This document shows, in pieces, positions 7,707 through 17,659 of a stretch of 64,000 bases of DNA (positions are counted from its first letter, which is position 1; each line of letters begins with the position of its first letter). The translations under genes were made by a program, and so were the position numbers. Below the pieces are notes generated by a model. The model had not been told where the DNA came from, did not search any database, and was given only the letters and a program-made list of their open reading frames with translations. This stretch comes from Lysinibacillus sphaericus (GTDB lineage: Bacteria; Bacillota; Bacilli; Bacillales_A; Planococcaceae). The stretch covers positions 1,806,001 to 1,870,000 of the forward strand of contig NZ_CP019980.1 of assembly GCF_002982115.1 (NCBI RefSeq). Reading direction: 5' to 3'.

Positions 7707-8117
7707 ATGGCAGAGAAAGTAGGACAATCTTTCGTACAACCAACACCTTCTGGTAAAGAAGAGCTTGGGAAAATTGAAGTAGCTGCAGAAGTAATTGAAA
7801 TTGTAGCTGGAATCGCAGTAAACGAGGTAGAGGGTATCGCAGCAACGCGTGGTAATATAGCAACTGGCGTCGTTGAACGCTTCGGTAAGAAAGTACACAA
7901 TAAGGGCATAAAATCTGGTGTAACAGAACATGGGAAAATTACCATTGATGTATTTTGTTCTGTAAAATATGGCTATTCAATTCCGAAAGTGGCAAAGGAT
8001 GTACAAACGCAAATTCGCCAAGCAATTTTAAATATGACTGCACTTGAAACAGCAGAGGTGAATGTCCATATTACAGGTATTCACTTCGAAAAAGAGGAAA
8101 CAGTAGTACCAGAATAA
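7707..8117 (+). CDS. yqhY: Asp23/Gls24 family protein YqhY
   Basis: A 136-residue Asp23-family protein. The signature runs from LGKIEVAAEVIEIVAGIAVNEVEGIA through the KVHNKGIKSGVTEHGKITIDVFCSVKYGYSIP middle to VNVHITGIHFE. In B. subtilis yqhY is co-transcribed with accBC, and its loss is tolerated only with secondary mutations in acetyl-CoA carboxylase genes, so it is thought to moderate that enzyme. Here two genes separate it from accC, but it has its own promoter (TATAAT at 7647). ATG 7707 with AAAGGATG upstream is preferred to TTG 7671. Confidence 0.88.
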   Translation: MAEKVGQSFVQPTPSGKEELGKIEVAAEVIEIVAGIAVNEVEGIAATRGNIATGVVERFGKKVHNKGIKSGVTEHGKITIDVFCSVKYGYSIPKVAKDVQTQIRQAILNMTALETAEVNVHITGIHFEKEETVVPE

Positions 8118-8175
8118 AAAAAGAGGAGCTGCCATCTTGGTGATATTTCACCATAGAAGGCAACTCCTTTTTAAA
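8116..8175. terminator. Bidirectional terminator
   Basis: A long hairpin whose outer arms are AAAAAGAGGAGCTGCC and GGCAACTCCTTTTT, with an inner TGGTGA/TCACCA stem. Poly-A on the left and poly-T on the right let it serve both yqhY and the convergent MFS gene. Confidence 0.85.
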
Positions 8176-8189
8176 TTGGTTAAAAGGTT

Positions 8190-9359
8190 TTATAGCGCGA
8201 TATCTTTTGGTTTCTTCCAGAACAGTGCAAGTATTACGCCGAAAACTAACACGATGGTAGCAAAGTAATATGGATAATTTAAGTCAATGTCGAATAATAT
8301 TCCCCCAATAATTGGTCCGAATATATTTCCGAGACTTGTAAACATAGAGTTCATGCCCCCAACAAAGCCCTGCTCATTTCCTGCGATTTTTGATAAATAG
8401 GACGTAACAGCAGGACGAATTAAATCGAAGCCGACAAAAATAAAGAATGTCACAAATAATATTGCGAAATAATGATTAACGATTGTCATGGCAAAAGTCA
8501 GCGTGGCAGACAGAATGAGGGAGTATCGAATAACATTAATCTCGCCCATTTTCTTCGTAAGCCAGTCAAACAATAGTAATTGGGCAATGGCACCAATAAT
8601 ACCACTACCGGTAATGATAATAGCAATATCAGATGGTGTAAATGCAAATTTATGATCAACGAATAAACTAAAGAGTGATTCGAATGCTGCAAGACCAAAT
8701 GAAAGGACAAAAATAAGCACAAATGCAATGAAATACAAAGGGCTAAAAATTCGTTTCGCACTGCTGAAAATAGAAGATGCGGCTTCTGTATCATCCGTAG
8801 CACGTGTCGGTTCTTTTAAAAATGTGAGCGATAATAACGCTGCTACGAAACCGAGAACACCGGCAGCGAAGAAAGGTAAACGTGTACCGTATTCTGCTAA
8901 AAATCCACCGAGCCCTGGTCCTATAATAAAGCCAGTACTAATAGCTGCACTCATATAGCCAAGTGCTTTCGGACGTTGCGCCATTGTTGTAATATCAGCA
9001 ATAAATGCTGTTACTGCGGGCATAATAAAAGCAGCACTTACACCACCAAGCATGCGCGATAAAAATAAAATTTCAATGGAACGGCCCATCCCAAATAATA
9101 GCTCTGAAAGGCCAAAAATAAATAGACCAACAACAATCATGATTTTTCGGCCAATACGGTCCACCAGTTTCCCTGCAATTGGCGATACAATCAGTTGTGT
9201 TATGGCAAATGCTGCCACCATATAGCCAACGACAGAGCCTGTAATATTAAGCTCGTTCATAATAGTTGGTAATACCGGGATAACCAATCCTATTCCTAAA
9301 AAGGCGATAAAGAGATTGGCTAATAAAATAGTTAATGTTATAGCTTGATTCTTGTTCAT
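8190..9359 (-). CDS. MFS multidrug efflux transporter (DHA1, Bmr/Blt/NorA-like)
   Basis: A 389-residue transporter with about 12 membrane segments. The MFS signature GKLVDRIGRKIMIVVGL is at about 60-76, and motif C-type GPGLGGFLAEYG follows in segment 5, typical of drug:H+ antiporters such as Bmr, Blt and NorA. ATG 9359 has AAGGAGAG at good spacing. Upstream is a promoter with a 19-bp spacer filled by a palindrome (9426-9456), the hallmark of control by a MerR-family activator, and the neighbouring upstream gene encodes one. The exported drug is unknown. Confidence 0.9.
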   Translation of the reverse strand: MNKNQAITLTILLANLFIAFLGIGLVIPVLPTIMNELNITGSVVGYMVAAFAITQLIVSPIAGKLVDRIGRKIMIVVGLFIFGLSELLFGMGRSIEILFLSRMLGGVSAAFIMPAVTAFIADITTMAQRPKALGYMSAAISTGFIIGPGLGGFLAEYGTRLPFFAAGVLGFVAALLSLTFLKEPTRATDDTEAASSIFSSAKRIFSPLYFIAFVLIFVLSFGLAAFESLFSLFVDHKFAFTPSDIAIIITGSGIIGAIAQLLLFDWLTKKMGEINVIRYSLILSATLTFAMTIVNHYFAILFVTFFIFVGFDLIRPAVTSYLSKIAGNEQGFVGGMNSMFTSLGNIFGPIIGGILFDIDLNYPYYFATIVLVFGVILALFWKKPKDIAL

Positions 9360-9425
9360 TTTTCTCTCCTTCAACAGTTCACGATACACGAGATTCATAA
9401 TCTACTAGAATATTTTCCATCTAAT

Positions 9426-9456
9426 ACAATAAACCCTATAGTTACTATAGGGTCAA
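9426..9456 (-). promoter_or_regulatory. MerR-type promoter with 19-bp spacer and palindromic operator
   Basis: On the minus strand: -35 TTGACC (9456-9451), 19-bp spacer, -10 TATTGT (9431-9426). The spacer and -35 hold a perfect dyad, arms ACCCTATAG (9433-9441) and CTATAGGGT (9445-9453). MerR-family activators untwist such overlong promoters. Confidence 0.85.
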
Positions 9457-9545
9457 AAGATTTGTTTTTATTTTTTTAGTGTGGAAGTAAAACGGCATAG
9501 TTATGCAATGCACTAGAATTATTCTTACTTAAATGAGGAAGGTGA

Positions 9546-10388
9546 TTAAAGCGTCGTACTTTGTCTGATTTTTAATTCTACAATAAACTTCTTTTCCTGC
9601 TCATCAGTTAAGGTTGCTGGCATATATAATTCGTAAACGGTGGATTCAAATGCTGTTTGTTGCGCATCTACATATTTTTTAAGTTTTTCGTAAAAGGAAA
9701 AATACGTATCGGGGTGATAAATAAAAGCAATGCAAGCATACTTACCTGCTGGTACAATGGTTTGTTTCATATTCGTTGTCAGTTTAGAAAATCTACGTTC
9801 CGTTAATAGTGGAGTGAAAATCGCATCATAAAAAATGTCATTTACATCTTTGTAATGAGCGAGCGGATAAATACATCCATAGCGACTATTTAAGACACTT
9901 CCTTCATTCTCGATAATTTTTGTTAAAATGCTGTAGTATGTATTGGTGCTAGAAGTGGGTGTCAGTTCAGTCGTAGTCACTTGTAATATTGGCATTTCTT
10001 CTTCAAAACGCGTGTAAACTTCGCCGAAGATGGGGATGTCAATTTGCTCTTGCATTTGCTTTTTTGTTTTCAACAGCGTGTATCTTACTTCATTCAGACG
10101 TGAAATTTTTTCTTCCAACCGTTGTTCTTGTTGTTCTAAAAAAACAAGCAGCTCTTCAGGCGTTAGCATAAGCGCCTTTTTAATGTCTTCAAGTGATGTC
10201 CCGATATATTTTAGTGACTTAATGATATCTAAGTAAAAAATCTGACTGTCTTTATAATAGCGGTAATTGCTAGCGGAATCAGTATAAGCAGGCTTAAACA
10301 AGTCAATTTGGTCGTAGTAACGAAGGGTCTGCACAGAAAGGTTTGCTAATTTTGCAACTTCCCCGATTGTATAATAATGTTCTTTCAT
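9546..10388 (-). CDS. MerR-family multidrug-sensing activator (BmrR/BltR-like)
   Basis: A 280-residue regulator. The N-terminal winged helix is typical of MerR: YTIGEVAKLANLSVQTLRYYDQIDLFKPA (about 6-34), then the NYRYY wing. A long coiled coil (about 85-120) links it to a C-terminal GyrI-like ligand domain (about 125-275), as in BmrR. It is transcribed in the same direction as the exporter downstream, with the MerR-type promoter between them, so it most likely senses a cationic or hydrophobic drug and induces the pump. The ligand is unknown. Confidence 0.88.
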   Translation of the reverse strand: MKEHYYTIGEVAKLANLSVQTLRYYDQIDLFKPAYTDSASNYRYYKDSQIFYLDIIKSLKYIGTSLEDIKKALMLTPEELLVFLEQQEQRLEEKISRLNEVRYTLLKTKKQMQEQIDIPIFGEVYTRFEEEMPILQVTTTELTPTSSTNTYYSILTKIIENEGSVLNSRYGCIYPLAHYKDVNDIFYDAIFTPLLTERRFSKLTTNMKQTIVPAGKYACIAFIYHPDTYFSFYEKLKKYVDAQQTAFESTVYELYMPATLTDEQEKKFIVELKIRQSTTL

Positions 10389-10716
10389 CTGTTTTCCTCC
10401 ACTAGTAAAAAATGTTGCGTTTGTGTCAAACTCTCGCTAAAGAAAGTGTATTTTTTTATTATAGCATTCAGCAAAGAAATGGCTCGATAAGATTGCATCC
10501 TATTATAAAAAGTTTCCGTTATATATTGTAAGAAGGTCCACAAGTTAAAAATAAGGTAGCACTACATTTTTAACATTTCAACAAATTAGAAGTTAAAATA
10601 AGTAGAAAGTTGCTTGAAAAAGGTTTCAGATTATTGAAAACTTGCTTGAATCCGTGTTTCTCGTACGAATTTATGCTATTATAAACCTTAATGCCACTTA
10701 AGAAGGAGAGCTTTAC
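10389..10716. other. Divergent intergenic region merR / nusB
   Basis: 328 bp, A+T rich. On the plus side an extended -10, TGCTATTAT at about 10673-10681, probably drives nusB. The 9-mer TTGCTTGAA occurs twice, about 33 bp apart (near 10610 and 10643). On the minus side TTATTATAGC near 10457 gives a TATAAT -10 for the regulator gene. No open reading frame looks real. Confidence 0.4.
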
Positions 10717-11097
10717 ATGAAACGACATGAAGCACGTGAAAAAGCGTTGCAAGTTTTGTTTCAGCTAGACAATACAGATCTTACAGTCGAAGAAGCAAAA
10801 GCACATATTAAAGGTCAACCGACAAATGCTTTCTACGAAAAGATTGTAAATGGAACAGCTGAACATTTAGAGGAAATTGATGCGGCATTAACGCAGCATC
10901 TAGAAAAGTGGTCACTTGCCCGTCTGCCAAAAATTGAGAGAACAGTTTTACGACTAGCTGTATACGAGCTTTTATACATGCAAGAAACACCAAAAAGAGT
11001 AGTACTTAATGAAGCAATCGAGTTATGCAAAACATTTGGAGACGATAAATCGTCAAAATTTGTTAATGGCGTACTTTCTAAATTTACAGAACAATAA
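10717..11097 (+). CDS. nusB: Transcription antitermination factor NusB
   Basis: A 126-residue all-helical RNA-binding protein that works with NusE (S10) on boxA in rRNA transcription. It begins MKRHEAREKALQVLFQLD, the standard NusB start, and ends with VVLNEAIELCKTFGDDKSSKFVNGVL, the conserved C-terminal helices. Length matches the family (about 130). AAGGAGAG precedes ATG 10717. folD follows after 34 nt, the B. subtilis order. Confidence 0.95.
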   Translation: MKRHEAREKALQVLFQLDNTDLTVEEAKAHIKGQPTNAFYEKIVNGTAEHLEEIDAALTQHLEKWSLARLPKIERTVLRLAVYELLYMQETPKRVVLNEAIELCKTFGDDKSSKFVNGVLSKFTEQ

Positions 11098-11131
11098 AAA
11101 TGTGTTGAATTGGAAGGAGTAACTAAGGTTT

Positions 11132-11995
11132 ATGTCAAGTGCAATTATTAATGGTAAAGAGATTGGTCAAGAAATTCGTAGTTCAGTAGCCGAGCGAGTA
11201 GCTCGTTTAAAGGAGCAAGGTTTAATTCCAGGCTTAGCGGTTGTTCTAGTTGGGGACAACCAAGCTTCAGCTACATATGTGAGAAATAAGCAAAAATCTT
11301 GTGAAGCAATTGGGATGTTTTCAGAGTTAATTAAACTGCCAGAGGAAACGACACAAGAAGAGCTGTTAGTGCAAATTGAATTATTAAATAATCGTGAAGA
11401 TATTCACGGGATTTTAGTACAATTACCACTGCCTAAACATATTGATGAGGACACAGTTATTGCGACAATCGCTGTTGAAAAAGACGTAGATGGCTTCTCG
11501 CCAGTTAGCGTTGGGAAAATGATGCTTGGCCAGGAAACATTTTTACCATGTACTCCGTTTGGCGTGATGAAGCTTCTTGAATATTCAGGAATTGAAATCG
11601 CTGGAAAGCATGCAGTCATTGTAGGTAGAAGTCATATTGTAGGGAAACCAATGGGACAACTATTGCTACAAAAAGATGCGACGGTGACATACACGCATTC
11701 AAAAACACCAGATTTACCTTCATTCACAAAACAAGCGGATATTTTAATTGCAGCTGTGGGGCGTGCGAACTTTATTACAAAAGAGCATGTGAAAGAAGGT
11801 GCTGTTGTTATTGATGTCGGCATTAACCGCGATGAAAACAACAAGCTATGCGGGGACGTAAACTTTGCAGAGGTTGACGGTATCGCATCTCACATTACAC
11901 CAGTTCCAGGCGGTGTCGGCCCGATGACAATCACGATGTTACTCTTCAACACAGTGCAAGCGGCAGAAACAAAGCTTGCGAATAAAATGAAGTAA
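11132..11995 (+). CDS. folD: Bifunctional methylenetetrahydrofolate dehydrogenase / cyclohydrolase
   Basis: A 287-residue cytosolic enzyme that interconverts 5,10-methylene-, methenyl- and 10-formyl-tetrahydrofolate using NADP. Tyr49 and Lys53 in the TYVRNKQK motif are the catalytic pair. [18 protein letters not shown], the nucleotide-binding [13 protein letters not shown] and the C-terminal [14 protein letters not shown] are all intact. AAGGAG precedes ATG 11132. A strong terminator closes the nusB-folD unit. Confidence 0.96.
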   Translation: MSSAIINGKEIGQEIRSSVAERVARLKEQGLIPGLAVVLVGDNQASATYVRNKQKSCEAIGMFSELIKLPEETTQEELLVQIELLNNREDIHGILVQLPLPKHIDEDTVIATIAVEKDVDGFSPVSVGKMMLGQETFLPCTPFGVMKLLEYSGIEIAGKHAVIVGRSHIVGKPMGQLLLQKDATVTYTHSKTPDLPSFTKQADILIAAVGRANFITKEHVKEGAVVIDVGINRDENNKLCGDVNFAEVDGIASHITPVPGGVGPMTITMLLFNTVQAAETKLANKMK

Positions 11996-12022
11996 TTACT
12001 TACAATAGAATTTCGTTTGCTT

Positions 12023-12062
12023 AGAGAGCCATCTCATTACTTTTGAGGTGGCTCTCTTTTTG
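12023..12062 (+). terminator. Terminator after folD
   Basis: Arms AGAGAGCCATCTC (12023-12035) and GAGGTGGCTCTCT (12045-12057), one G-T pair, followed by T5. Confidence 0.88.
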
Positions 12063-12300
12063 CAAGTACATCGTGTGCGGATAAAATATTGCAAGAATCG
12101 CCACTAAAAAGGACACATAGTAGCCACTTTCATCCGAGCCAAGTTTGGAATAAATATGTTACAGTAATGTTTTAAAATAGGATGAAAGACAGACGTTTTT
12201 TTCTTGTGAAACTGTATTTTTACACGTCAGGCGCGACAAAAAATGTTATGATAAGTGTAGTTTTGTGAAAAACTTGATTTTAGTAAAGGAGCCGAAAATA
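12063..12300. other. folD-xseA intergenic region
   Basis: With the terminator this gap is 305 bp. Inverted repeat CTTTCATCC (12127-12135) / GGATGAAAG (12180-12188) with a 44-nt loop, of unknown role. A TTATGATAAG element near 12248 is a possible -10 for xseA. Confidence 0.4.
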
Positions 12301-13653
12301 ATGTCATCAGCTTCTTATTTAACTGTAAAAGCGTTAACGAAATATATTAAACGAAAATTCGATGCAGATCCACATCTTCGCGAAGTTTATGTCAAAGGGG
12401 AATTATCGAATGTTAAAGTACACCAATCTGGGCATATTTACTTTACGTTAAAGGATGATGGCGCACGGATTGCAGCTACGATGTTTAAAGCTGCAGCAAC
12501 AAAATTAGCATTCGAGCCTAAAGAGGGTATGCAAGTATTTATCCGAGGAGATGTAAACGTTTACGAAGGCTATGGTACATATCAATTATATGTGCAGGAA
12601 ATGCAACCAGATGGAATCGGAAGCCTGTTTGTTGCTTTTAATCAACTGAAAGAACAGCTTCAAAAAGAAGGGCTTTTTAAACCAGAATGGAAACAGCCAA
12701 TTCCAAAGTTTCCTGAAAAAATAGGTGTTTTAACATCCACTACTGGAGCCGCGATTCGAGATATTTGTACAACCTTAAAGCGACGGTATCCGCTTGCTGA
12801 AATTCTCATTTATCCGACCCTTGTACAAGGGGCACAAGCAGCACCAAGCATCGTACACAATATTGAACGCGCTAATCAAGATGCTGTTTGTGACGTCTTG
12901 TTAGTAGGACGGGGTGGAGGATCAATTGAAGATTTATGGGCGTTTAATGAGGAAGCTGTAGCACGTGCTATTTTTGATAGTCGGATTCCAATTATTAGCG
13001 CAGTAGGGCACGAAACGGATACGACGATTGCCGATTATGTAGCAGATTTACGTGCACCGACACCGACTGCTGCTGCTGAAATGGCAGTTCCTGACCAGCA
13101 AGAATTGTATCAACGAGTGTTGACTCAAAAATCGCAGCTTCACCAAATCGTGAGGGCGCAACTTATAACGGAGCGACAACGTCTAAATAAGCTACAACAG
13201 TCCTATCCTTTATCGATGCCAGAAAGATTGTATCGTCCGTTTACCGAACGGCTAGCACAGCTTGAAACAACTTTACAAAAAGCGATGCAAGTGGATTTGA
13301 TGAAAAAAGAAGCACAACTTCAAAAATTGCATAGCGCAGTAGAGCAGCAATCACCAAAAAAAGCGCTCGTTTTTCATCAAAGGGAATTAGAACAGCGCAT
13401 TCAACAGCTAACACGTTCTGCAACACATTACGTAACAAAGCAAAAACAACAATTTGAGGCATCTGTAAGAACACTCGAAGCATTAAATCCGCTTGCTATT
13501 TTAACAAGAGGATTCACAGTCGCATATAAAGATGACAAAGTGTTGAAATCGTCTACTGACTTAAAGCGGCAAGATCAACTAACATTGGCCTTCCACGATG
13601 GGAAAGTAATAGCCGAAGTGACAAATGTCTTGCCAAATAGTAAGGAGGAATAG
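12301..13653 (+). CDS. xseA: Exodeoxyribonuclease VII large subunit
   Basis: A 450-residue nuclease subunit that with XseB degrades single-stranded DNA. An OB-fold (about 5-105, with VKGELSNVKVHQSGHIYFTLKDD) is followed by the catalytic domain with GVLTSTTGAAIRD, the GRGGGSIEDLWAFNEE motif and SAVGHETDTTIADYVADLRAPTPTAAAE. The C-terminal third is coiled coil, the XseB-binding region. ATG 12301 is preferred to GTG 12265 because AAAGGAG lies 9 nt before it and the protein then begins like its relatives (SYLTVKALTKYIKRKF). Confidence 0.95.
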   Translation: MSSASYLTVKALTKYIKRKFDADPHLREVYVKGELSNVKVHQSGHIYFTLKDDGARIAATMFKAAATKLAFEPKEGMQVFIRGDVNVYEGYGTYQLYVQEMQPDGIGSLFVAFNQLKEQLQKEGLFKPEWKQPIPKFPEKIGVLTSTTGAAIRDICTTLKRRYPLAEILIYPTLVQGAQAAPSIVHNIERANQDAVCDVLLVGRGGGSIEDLWAFNEEAVARAIFDSRIPIISAVGHETDTTIADYVADLRAPTPTAAAEMAVPDQQELYQRVLTQKSQLHQIVRAQLITERQRLNKLQQSYPLSMPERLYRPFTERLAQLETTLQKAMQVDLMKKEAQLQKLHSAVEQQSPKKALVFHQRELEQRIQQLTRSATHYVTKQKQQFEASVRTLEALNPLAILTRGFTVAYKDDKVLKSSTDLKRQDQLTLAFHDGKVIAEVTNVLPNSKEE

Positions 13654-13655
13654 CA

Positions 13656-13889
13656 ATGGCGAAGAAACAACAAACATTCGCAGAAGCAATGACGGCACTT
13701 GAAGAAATAGTCCGCCAATTAGAGCAGGGTGATGTGCCATTAGAAAATGCTATTGATTTATATAAGCAGGGCATGGAGCTTTCACAGTTTTGCCATAGTA
13801 AACTACAGCATGCCGAGGAACAGTTAATTTCAATTGTTCAAGAAACAGGCGAAACAACAGTATTTGATCCGCTAAAGGGAGAGAACTAG
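13656..13889 (+). CDS. xseB: Exodeoxyribonuclease VII small subunit
   Basis: A 77-residue helical protein, usual length for XseB. It carries the family pattern TFAEAMTALEEIVRQLEQGDVPLENAIDLYKQGMEL, forming the helical hairpin that binds the coiled-coil arm of XseA. It begins 2 nt after the xseA stop with AAGGAGG in the end of xseA, so the subunits are translationally linked. Confidence 0.95.
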   Translation: MAKKQQTFAEAMTALEEIVRQLEQGDVPLENAIDLYKQGMELSQFCHSKLQHAEEQLISIVQETGETTVFDPLKGEN

Positions 13890-13894
13890 TTAAA

Positions 13895-14776
13895 ATGAAC
13901 GAACAATTAAAACATTTTATTCAGAGCAACACACCACAAGTGGAGGCTGAGATGTTTGCACTTGTTGAGAAAATTGACGCACCAGCTCATTTAAAAGAGT
14001 CGATGCTATATTCATTAAAGGCAGGAGGCAAACGTATTCGCCCACTGTTTGTATTAGCAGTTTTAGAAATCTACGGTAAAGACCTAAAAGCAGGGCTTAC
14101 AGTCGGTGCTGTTATTGAAATGATTCATACGTATTCTTTAATTCACGATGATTTACCGAGCATGGATAACGATGATTTCCGTCGTGGCAAACCAACTAAC
14201 CATAAAGTGTTTGGTGATGCCCTTGCAACACTTGCAGGCGATGCGTTAAATACGCTAGCGTTTGGCATTTTAGCGCGCATGGATCTTTCAGCGGAGCAAC
14301 GAATAGAACTTGTCAATCTTCTAAGCGTAGCAGCAGGTGCTGAAGGGATGGTTGGCGGTCAAGTGCTCGATATGGAAGGTGAGCAACGTCAACTAAGCCT
14401 AACGGAACTAGAACATGTACATGTCAATAAAACAGGTGCACTTTTACGATTTAGTATTGAATCGGGTGCAGTATTAGCCAATGCTTCTCAAGAAGACCGT
14501 GCTACTTTAAAAGAATATGCGCATCATATTGGGCTGGCATTCCAAATCCAAGACGACATTTTAGATATTGAAGGCACAACAGAGGAATTAGGCAAAACAG
14601 CAGGGAAGGATGTAGCGAGCGATAAAAGCACATATCCTGCATTACTAACGTTAGCTGGAGCCAAAGAAAAACTTGCTGACCATTATCAGCTAGCTATTGC
14701 AGCACTGGATAACTTACAAGTAGATGTCAGCTTACTGCGTGAGTTTGCGGCCTATATTGTTCATCGTAAAAACTAA
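13895..14776 (+). CDS. ispA: Polyprenyl (farnesyl) diphosphate synthase
   Basis: A 293-residue trans-prenyltransferase that builds farnesyl diphosphate from isopentenyl and dimethylallyl diphosphate. First Asp-rich motif DDLPSMDND at 85-93, second QDDILD at 219-224, GGKRIRP at 44-50 and GGQVLDM near 154-160 complete the active site. It begins 5 nt after xseB. Upstream of dxs, this pairs early and middle isoprenoid synthesis as in B. subtilis (gene also called yqiD). Confidence 0.94.
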   Translation: MNEQLKHFIQSNTPQVEAEMFALVEKIDAPAHLKESMLYSLKAGGKRIRPLFVLAVLEIYGKDLKAGLTVGAVIEMIHTYSLIHDDLPSMDNDDFRRGKPTNHKVFGDALATLAGDALNTLAFGILARMDLSAEQRIELVNLLSVAAGAEGMVGGQVLDMEGEQRQLSLTELEHVHVNKTGALLRFSIESGAVLANASQEDRATLKEYAHHIGLAFQIQDDILDIEGTTEELGKTAGKDVASDKSTYPALLTLAGAKEKLADHYQLAIAALDNLQVDVSLLREFAAYIVHRKN

Positions 14777-14826
14777 GAGAAAAAATGGGCGTTAAAGGGA
14801 AAGAATATGCTAGAATAGGTGAGGAC

Positions 14827-14844
14827 GTTTGCCAAGAGGCAAAC
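14827..14844. other. Small perfect hairpin in the dxs leader
   Basis: Arms GTTTGCC (14827-14833) and GGCAAAC (14838-14844) with a 4-nt loop, without a T tract. It lies about 40 nt upstream of a TATAAT-like -10 at 14883, so it may be an operator rather than a terminator. Confidence 0.35.
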
Positions 14845-14939
14845 AATAAGTGTTCGTACTTTTAGCATATGGATAACACTGTTATAATGGTGGAAACACG
14901 ATTGCGGTGAATAATTTATTGAAAAGGTGTGTGAGAAAG

Positions 14940-16841
14940 GTGGATTTAAACAAGATTTCTAGTCCATCCTTTTTAAAAAACTTAGATAAGAGAGAGCTTG
15001 AACAACTTGCAAAAGAAATTCGAACTTTCTTAATTGAAAAATGTTCTGTCACAGGTGGTCATATCGGACCGAACCTGGGTGTTGTGGAGCTGACAATTAT
15101 GCTTCATAAAATGTTTGACAGTCCAAAAGATAAGTTTTTATGGGATGTTGGCCACCAAGCTTACGTGCATAAAATTTTGACAGGTCGTGCGAGTCAATTT
15201 GACACTTTGCGTCAGTTCAAAGGGCTTTGTGGTTTTCCAAAGCTTGTGGAGAGTGAACATGATGAATGGGAAACGGGTCATAGCTCGACATCGTTGTCAG
15301 CAGCCATGGGTATGGCAGCAGCACGTGATATTAAAAACGAAAAAAACTTCGTCGTACCGATTATTGGGGACGGAGCTTTAACTGGCGGTATGGCGCTTGA
15401 GGCATTAAATCATATAGGGCATGCAAAAACTAATATGATTGTCATCTTAAATGACAACGAAATGTCCATAGCACCGAATGTTGGCGCATTACACAACGTA
15501 TTAGGTCGCTTACGAACTGCCAAAGAATACTCAAAAGCCAAAGAAGAATTAGAATCGTTAATTAATAAAATTCCGGTTTTAGGTGGGAAGCTAGCTTCAA
15601 CTGCTGAACGCTTGAAAGACAGTTTGAAATATCTAGTCGTTTCTGGTGTCTTCTTTGAGGAATTAGGCTTTAAATATTTAGGGCCAATTGATGGTCACGA
15701 CTTTGAGGCGCTTGAAACGACTTTATCCTATGCTAAAAAAGTAAAAGGCCCAGTGCTTGTGCATGTCATTACGAAAAAAGGAAAAGGCTACAAACCAGCA
15801 GAAGACGATACAATCGGGAATTGGCATGGGACAGGGCCATATAAAATGGAGACAGGTGCCTTTGTTAAATCTGAAACAAAAGGTCCTGCGTGGAGTAGTT
15901 TAATCGCTGAAACTGTTCGTAAAATTGCACATGAAGATGAACGCATTGTGACGATTACGCCAGCGATGCCTGTTGGCTCAAAATTGCAAGGGATTCAAAA
16001 AGACTTTCCTAAACGCTTTTTTGATGTCGGCATAGCTGAACAACATGCCGCAACGATGGCTGCAGGTCTTGCTACTCAAAAAATGAAGCCGTTTTTAGCG
16101 ATTTATTCAACGTTTTTACAGCGTGCATATGACCAAGTTCTACATGATATTGCGCGTCCAAATTTAAACGTTTTCATTGGGATTGATCGTGCTGGCTTAG
16201 TTGGTGCAGATGGTGAAACACACCAAGGCGTCTTTGATATAGCATTCCTTCGACATATTCCCAATATGACGATTATGATGCCAAAGGATGAGAATGAAGG
16301 TCAACATATGGTGAAAACAGCCATTGATTATAACGGCGGACCGATTGCCCTTCGTTATCCACGTGGAAATGGGATAGGCGTCCCACTCGATGAGGAGCTT
16401 ATGGCTTTACCAATAGGTAGTTGGGAAGTGCTACGTGAGGGGAAAGATGCGACGATATTAACATTCGGCACAACTATTCCAATGGCAATGGAAGCAGCGC
16501 ATATGCTCGCGCAACAAGGCGTAGAAATTGAAGTGGTGAATGCTCGCTTTATTAAGCCGATGGATGAGGACATGCTGCATCGTATATTTACTAGCAATAA
16601 ACCAGTGCTAACGATTGAAGAAGCGGTATTACAGGGGGGCTTTGGTAGTGGCGTCTTGGAATTTGCACACGACCATAGTTATTTCACTGCAATCATTGAT
16701 CGAATGGGTATTCCAGATCAATTTATTGAGCATGGAAACGTAGACCAACTGCTAGCGGAAATCCATATGACAGCAGAAGATACAGTAGCACGTATGCAAG
16801 TGTTACTACAACAAAAACAGCAAGTAGGTTTGAACAAATAA
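14940..16841 (+). CDS. dxs: 1-deoxy-D-xylulose-5-phosphate synthase
   Basis: A thiamine-diphosphate enzyme that joins pyruvate and glyceraldehyde-3-phosphate, the first step of the MEP isoprenoid pathway. Motifs: [17 protein letters not shown], the TPP-binding [19 protein letters not shown]...NDNEMSI, and the transketolase-like [15 protein letters not shown] and [18 protein letters not shown] 14940 gives 633 residues, exactly the B. subtilis length, and the start [14 protein letters not shown] aligns well; a GTG 33 nt upstream is less likely. The stop overlaps the start of yqxC by 1 nt. Confidence 0.95.
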   Translation: MDLNKISSPSFLKNLDKRELEQLAKEIRTFLIEKCSVTGGHIGPNLGVVELTIMLHKMFDSPKDKFLWDVGHQAYVHKILTGRASQFDTLRQFKGLCGFPKLVESEHDEWETGHSSTSLSAAMGMAAARDIKNEKNFVVPIIGDGALTGGMALEALNHIGHAKTNMIVILNDNEMSIAPNVGALHNVLGRLRTAKEYSKAKEELESLINKIPVLGGKLASTAERLKDSLKYLVVSGVFFEELGFKYLGPIDGHDFEALETTLSYAKKVKGPVLVHVITKKGKGYKPAEDDTIGNWHGTGPYKMETGAFVKSETKGPAWSSLIAETVRKIAHEDERIVTITPAMPVGSKLQGIQKDFPKRFFDVGIAEQHAATMAAGLATQKMKPFLAIYSTFLQRAYDQVLHDIARPNLNVFIGIDRAGLVGADGETHQGVFDIAFLRHIPNMTIMMPKDENEGQHMVKTAIDYNGGPIALRYPRGNGIGVPLDEELMALPIGSWEVLREGKDATILTFGTTIPMAMEAAHMLAQQGVEIEVVNARFIKPMDEDMLHRIFTSNKPVLTIEEAVLQGGFGSGVLEFAHDHSYFTAIIDRMGIPDQFIEHGNVDQLLAEIHMTAEDTVARMQVLLQQKQQVGLNK

Positions 16842-17659
16842 TGACAAAACAACCGAAAGAACGTGTAGACATTTTACTTGTAGAGCGTGGGCTCTGTGAG
16901 ACGCGCGAGAAGGCAAAACGGTCCATTATGGCGGGTCTTGTCTTTTCTAATGAAATACGCATCGACAAAGCAGGAGAAAAAATTGCAATCGATGCACCGC
17001 TGCAAGTAAAAGGGTCAGATTTAAAATATGTGAGCCGTGGTGGCTTGAAACTAGAAAAAGCTTTGCAAATTTTTGATATGTCTGTAGAGGGGAAGCTGAT
17101 GCTTGATATCGGCTCCTCTACAGGTGGTTTTACAGATTGTGCATTACAAAATGGTGCGCGACATTGTTATGCCTTAGATGTTGGCTCCAATCAGCTTGCG
17201 TGGAAAATTCGTTCAGATGAACGTGTAACAGTTATGGAAAAAACGAATTTCCGCTATACAACAGCGGCAGATTTAACGGAAGGTTTACCAGAGTTTGCTA
17301 CAATCGATGTGAGCTTTATTTCACTATCATTGATTTTACCGGTACTAAAAACGGTTTTAATGCCAGGTGGGGATGTCATGGCGCTTGTTAAACCACAGTT
17401 TGAAGCAGGTAAAGAGAATGTTGGTAAAAAGGGTATCGTCCGTGATAAAAAAGTCCATCTCGATGTTCTAGAAAAAACCGCTGCTATGGCAACGGAGGTC
17501 GGCTTTGTTGTGAAGGATGCTTCTTTTTCGCCGATTACTGGCGGTGAGGGGAATATTGAATTTTTATTCCATTTAGTGAATCCTATAGGGGATGAAAGTA
17601 TTCCACCATATACAGCTTTTAATGCACTCGTTGAAGAAGCGCATAGTGCACTAAAATAA
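16841..17659 (+). CDS. yqxC: TlyA-family rRNA 2'-O-methyltransferase / hemolysin-like protein
   Basis: A 272-residue protein with an N-terminal S4 RNA-binding domain (about 6-66, RVDILLVERGLCETREKAKRSIMAG) and an FtsJ-like methyltransferase domain (MLDIGSSTGGFTDCALQNGA near 87-106, LDVGSNQLAWK, and a K-D-K type catalytic set including the VKPQFEAGKENVGKKGIVRD segment). TlyA homologues methylate 16S and 23S rRNA riboses. The ATG overlaps the dxs stop by 1 nt, so translation is coupled. Confidence 0.92.
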   Translation: MTKQPKERVDILLVERGLCETREKAKRSIMAGLVFSNEIRIDKAGEKIAIDAPLQVKGSDLKYVSRGGLKLEKALQIFDMSVEGKLMLDIGSSTGGFTDCALQNGARHCYALDVGSNQLAWKIRSDERVTVMEKTNFRYTTAADLTEGLPEFATIDVSFISLSLILPVLKTVLMPGGDVMALVKPQFEAGKENVGKKGIVRDKKVHLDVLEKTAAMATEVGFVVKDASFSPITGGEGNIEFLFHLVNPIGDESIPPYTAFNALVEEAHSALK

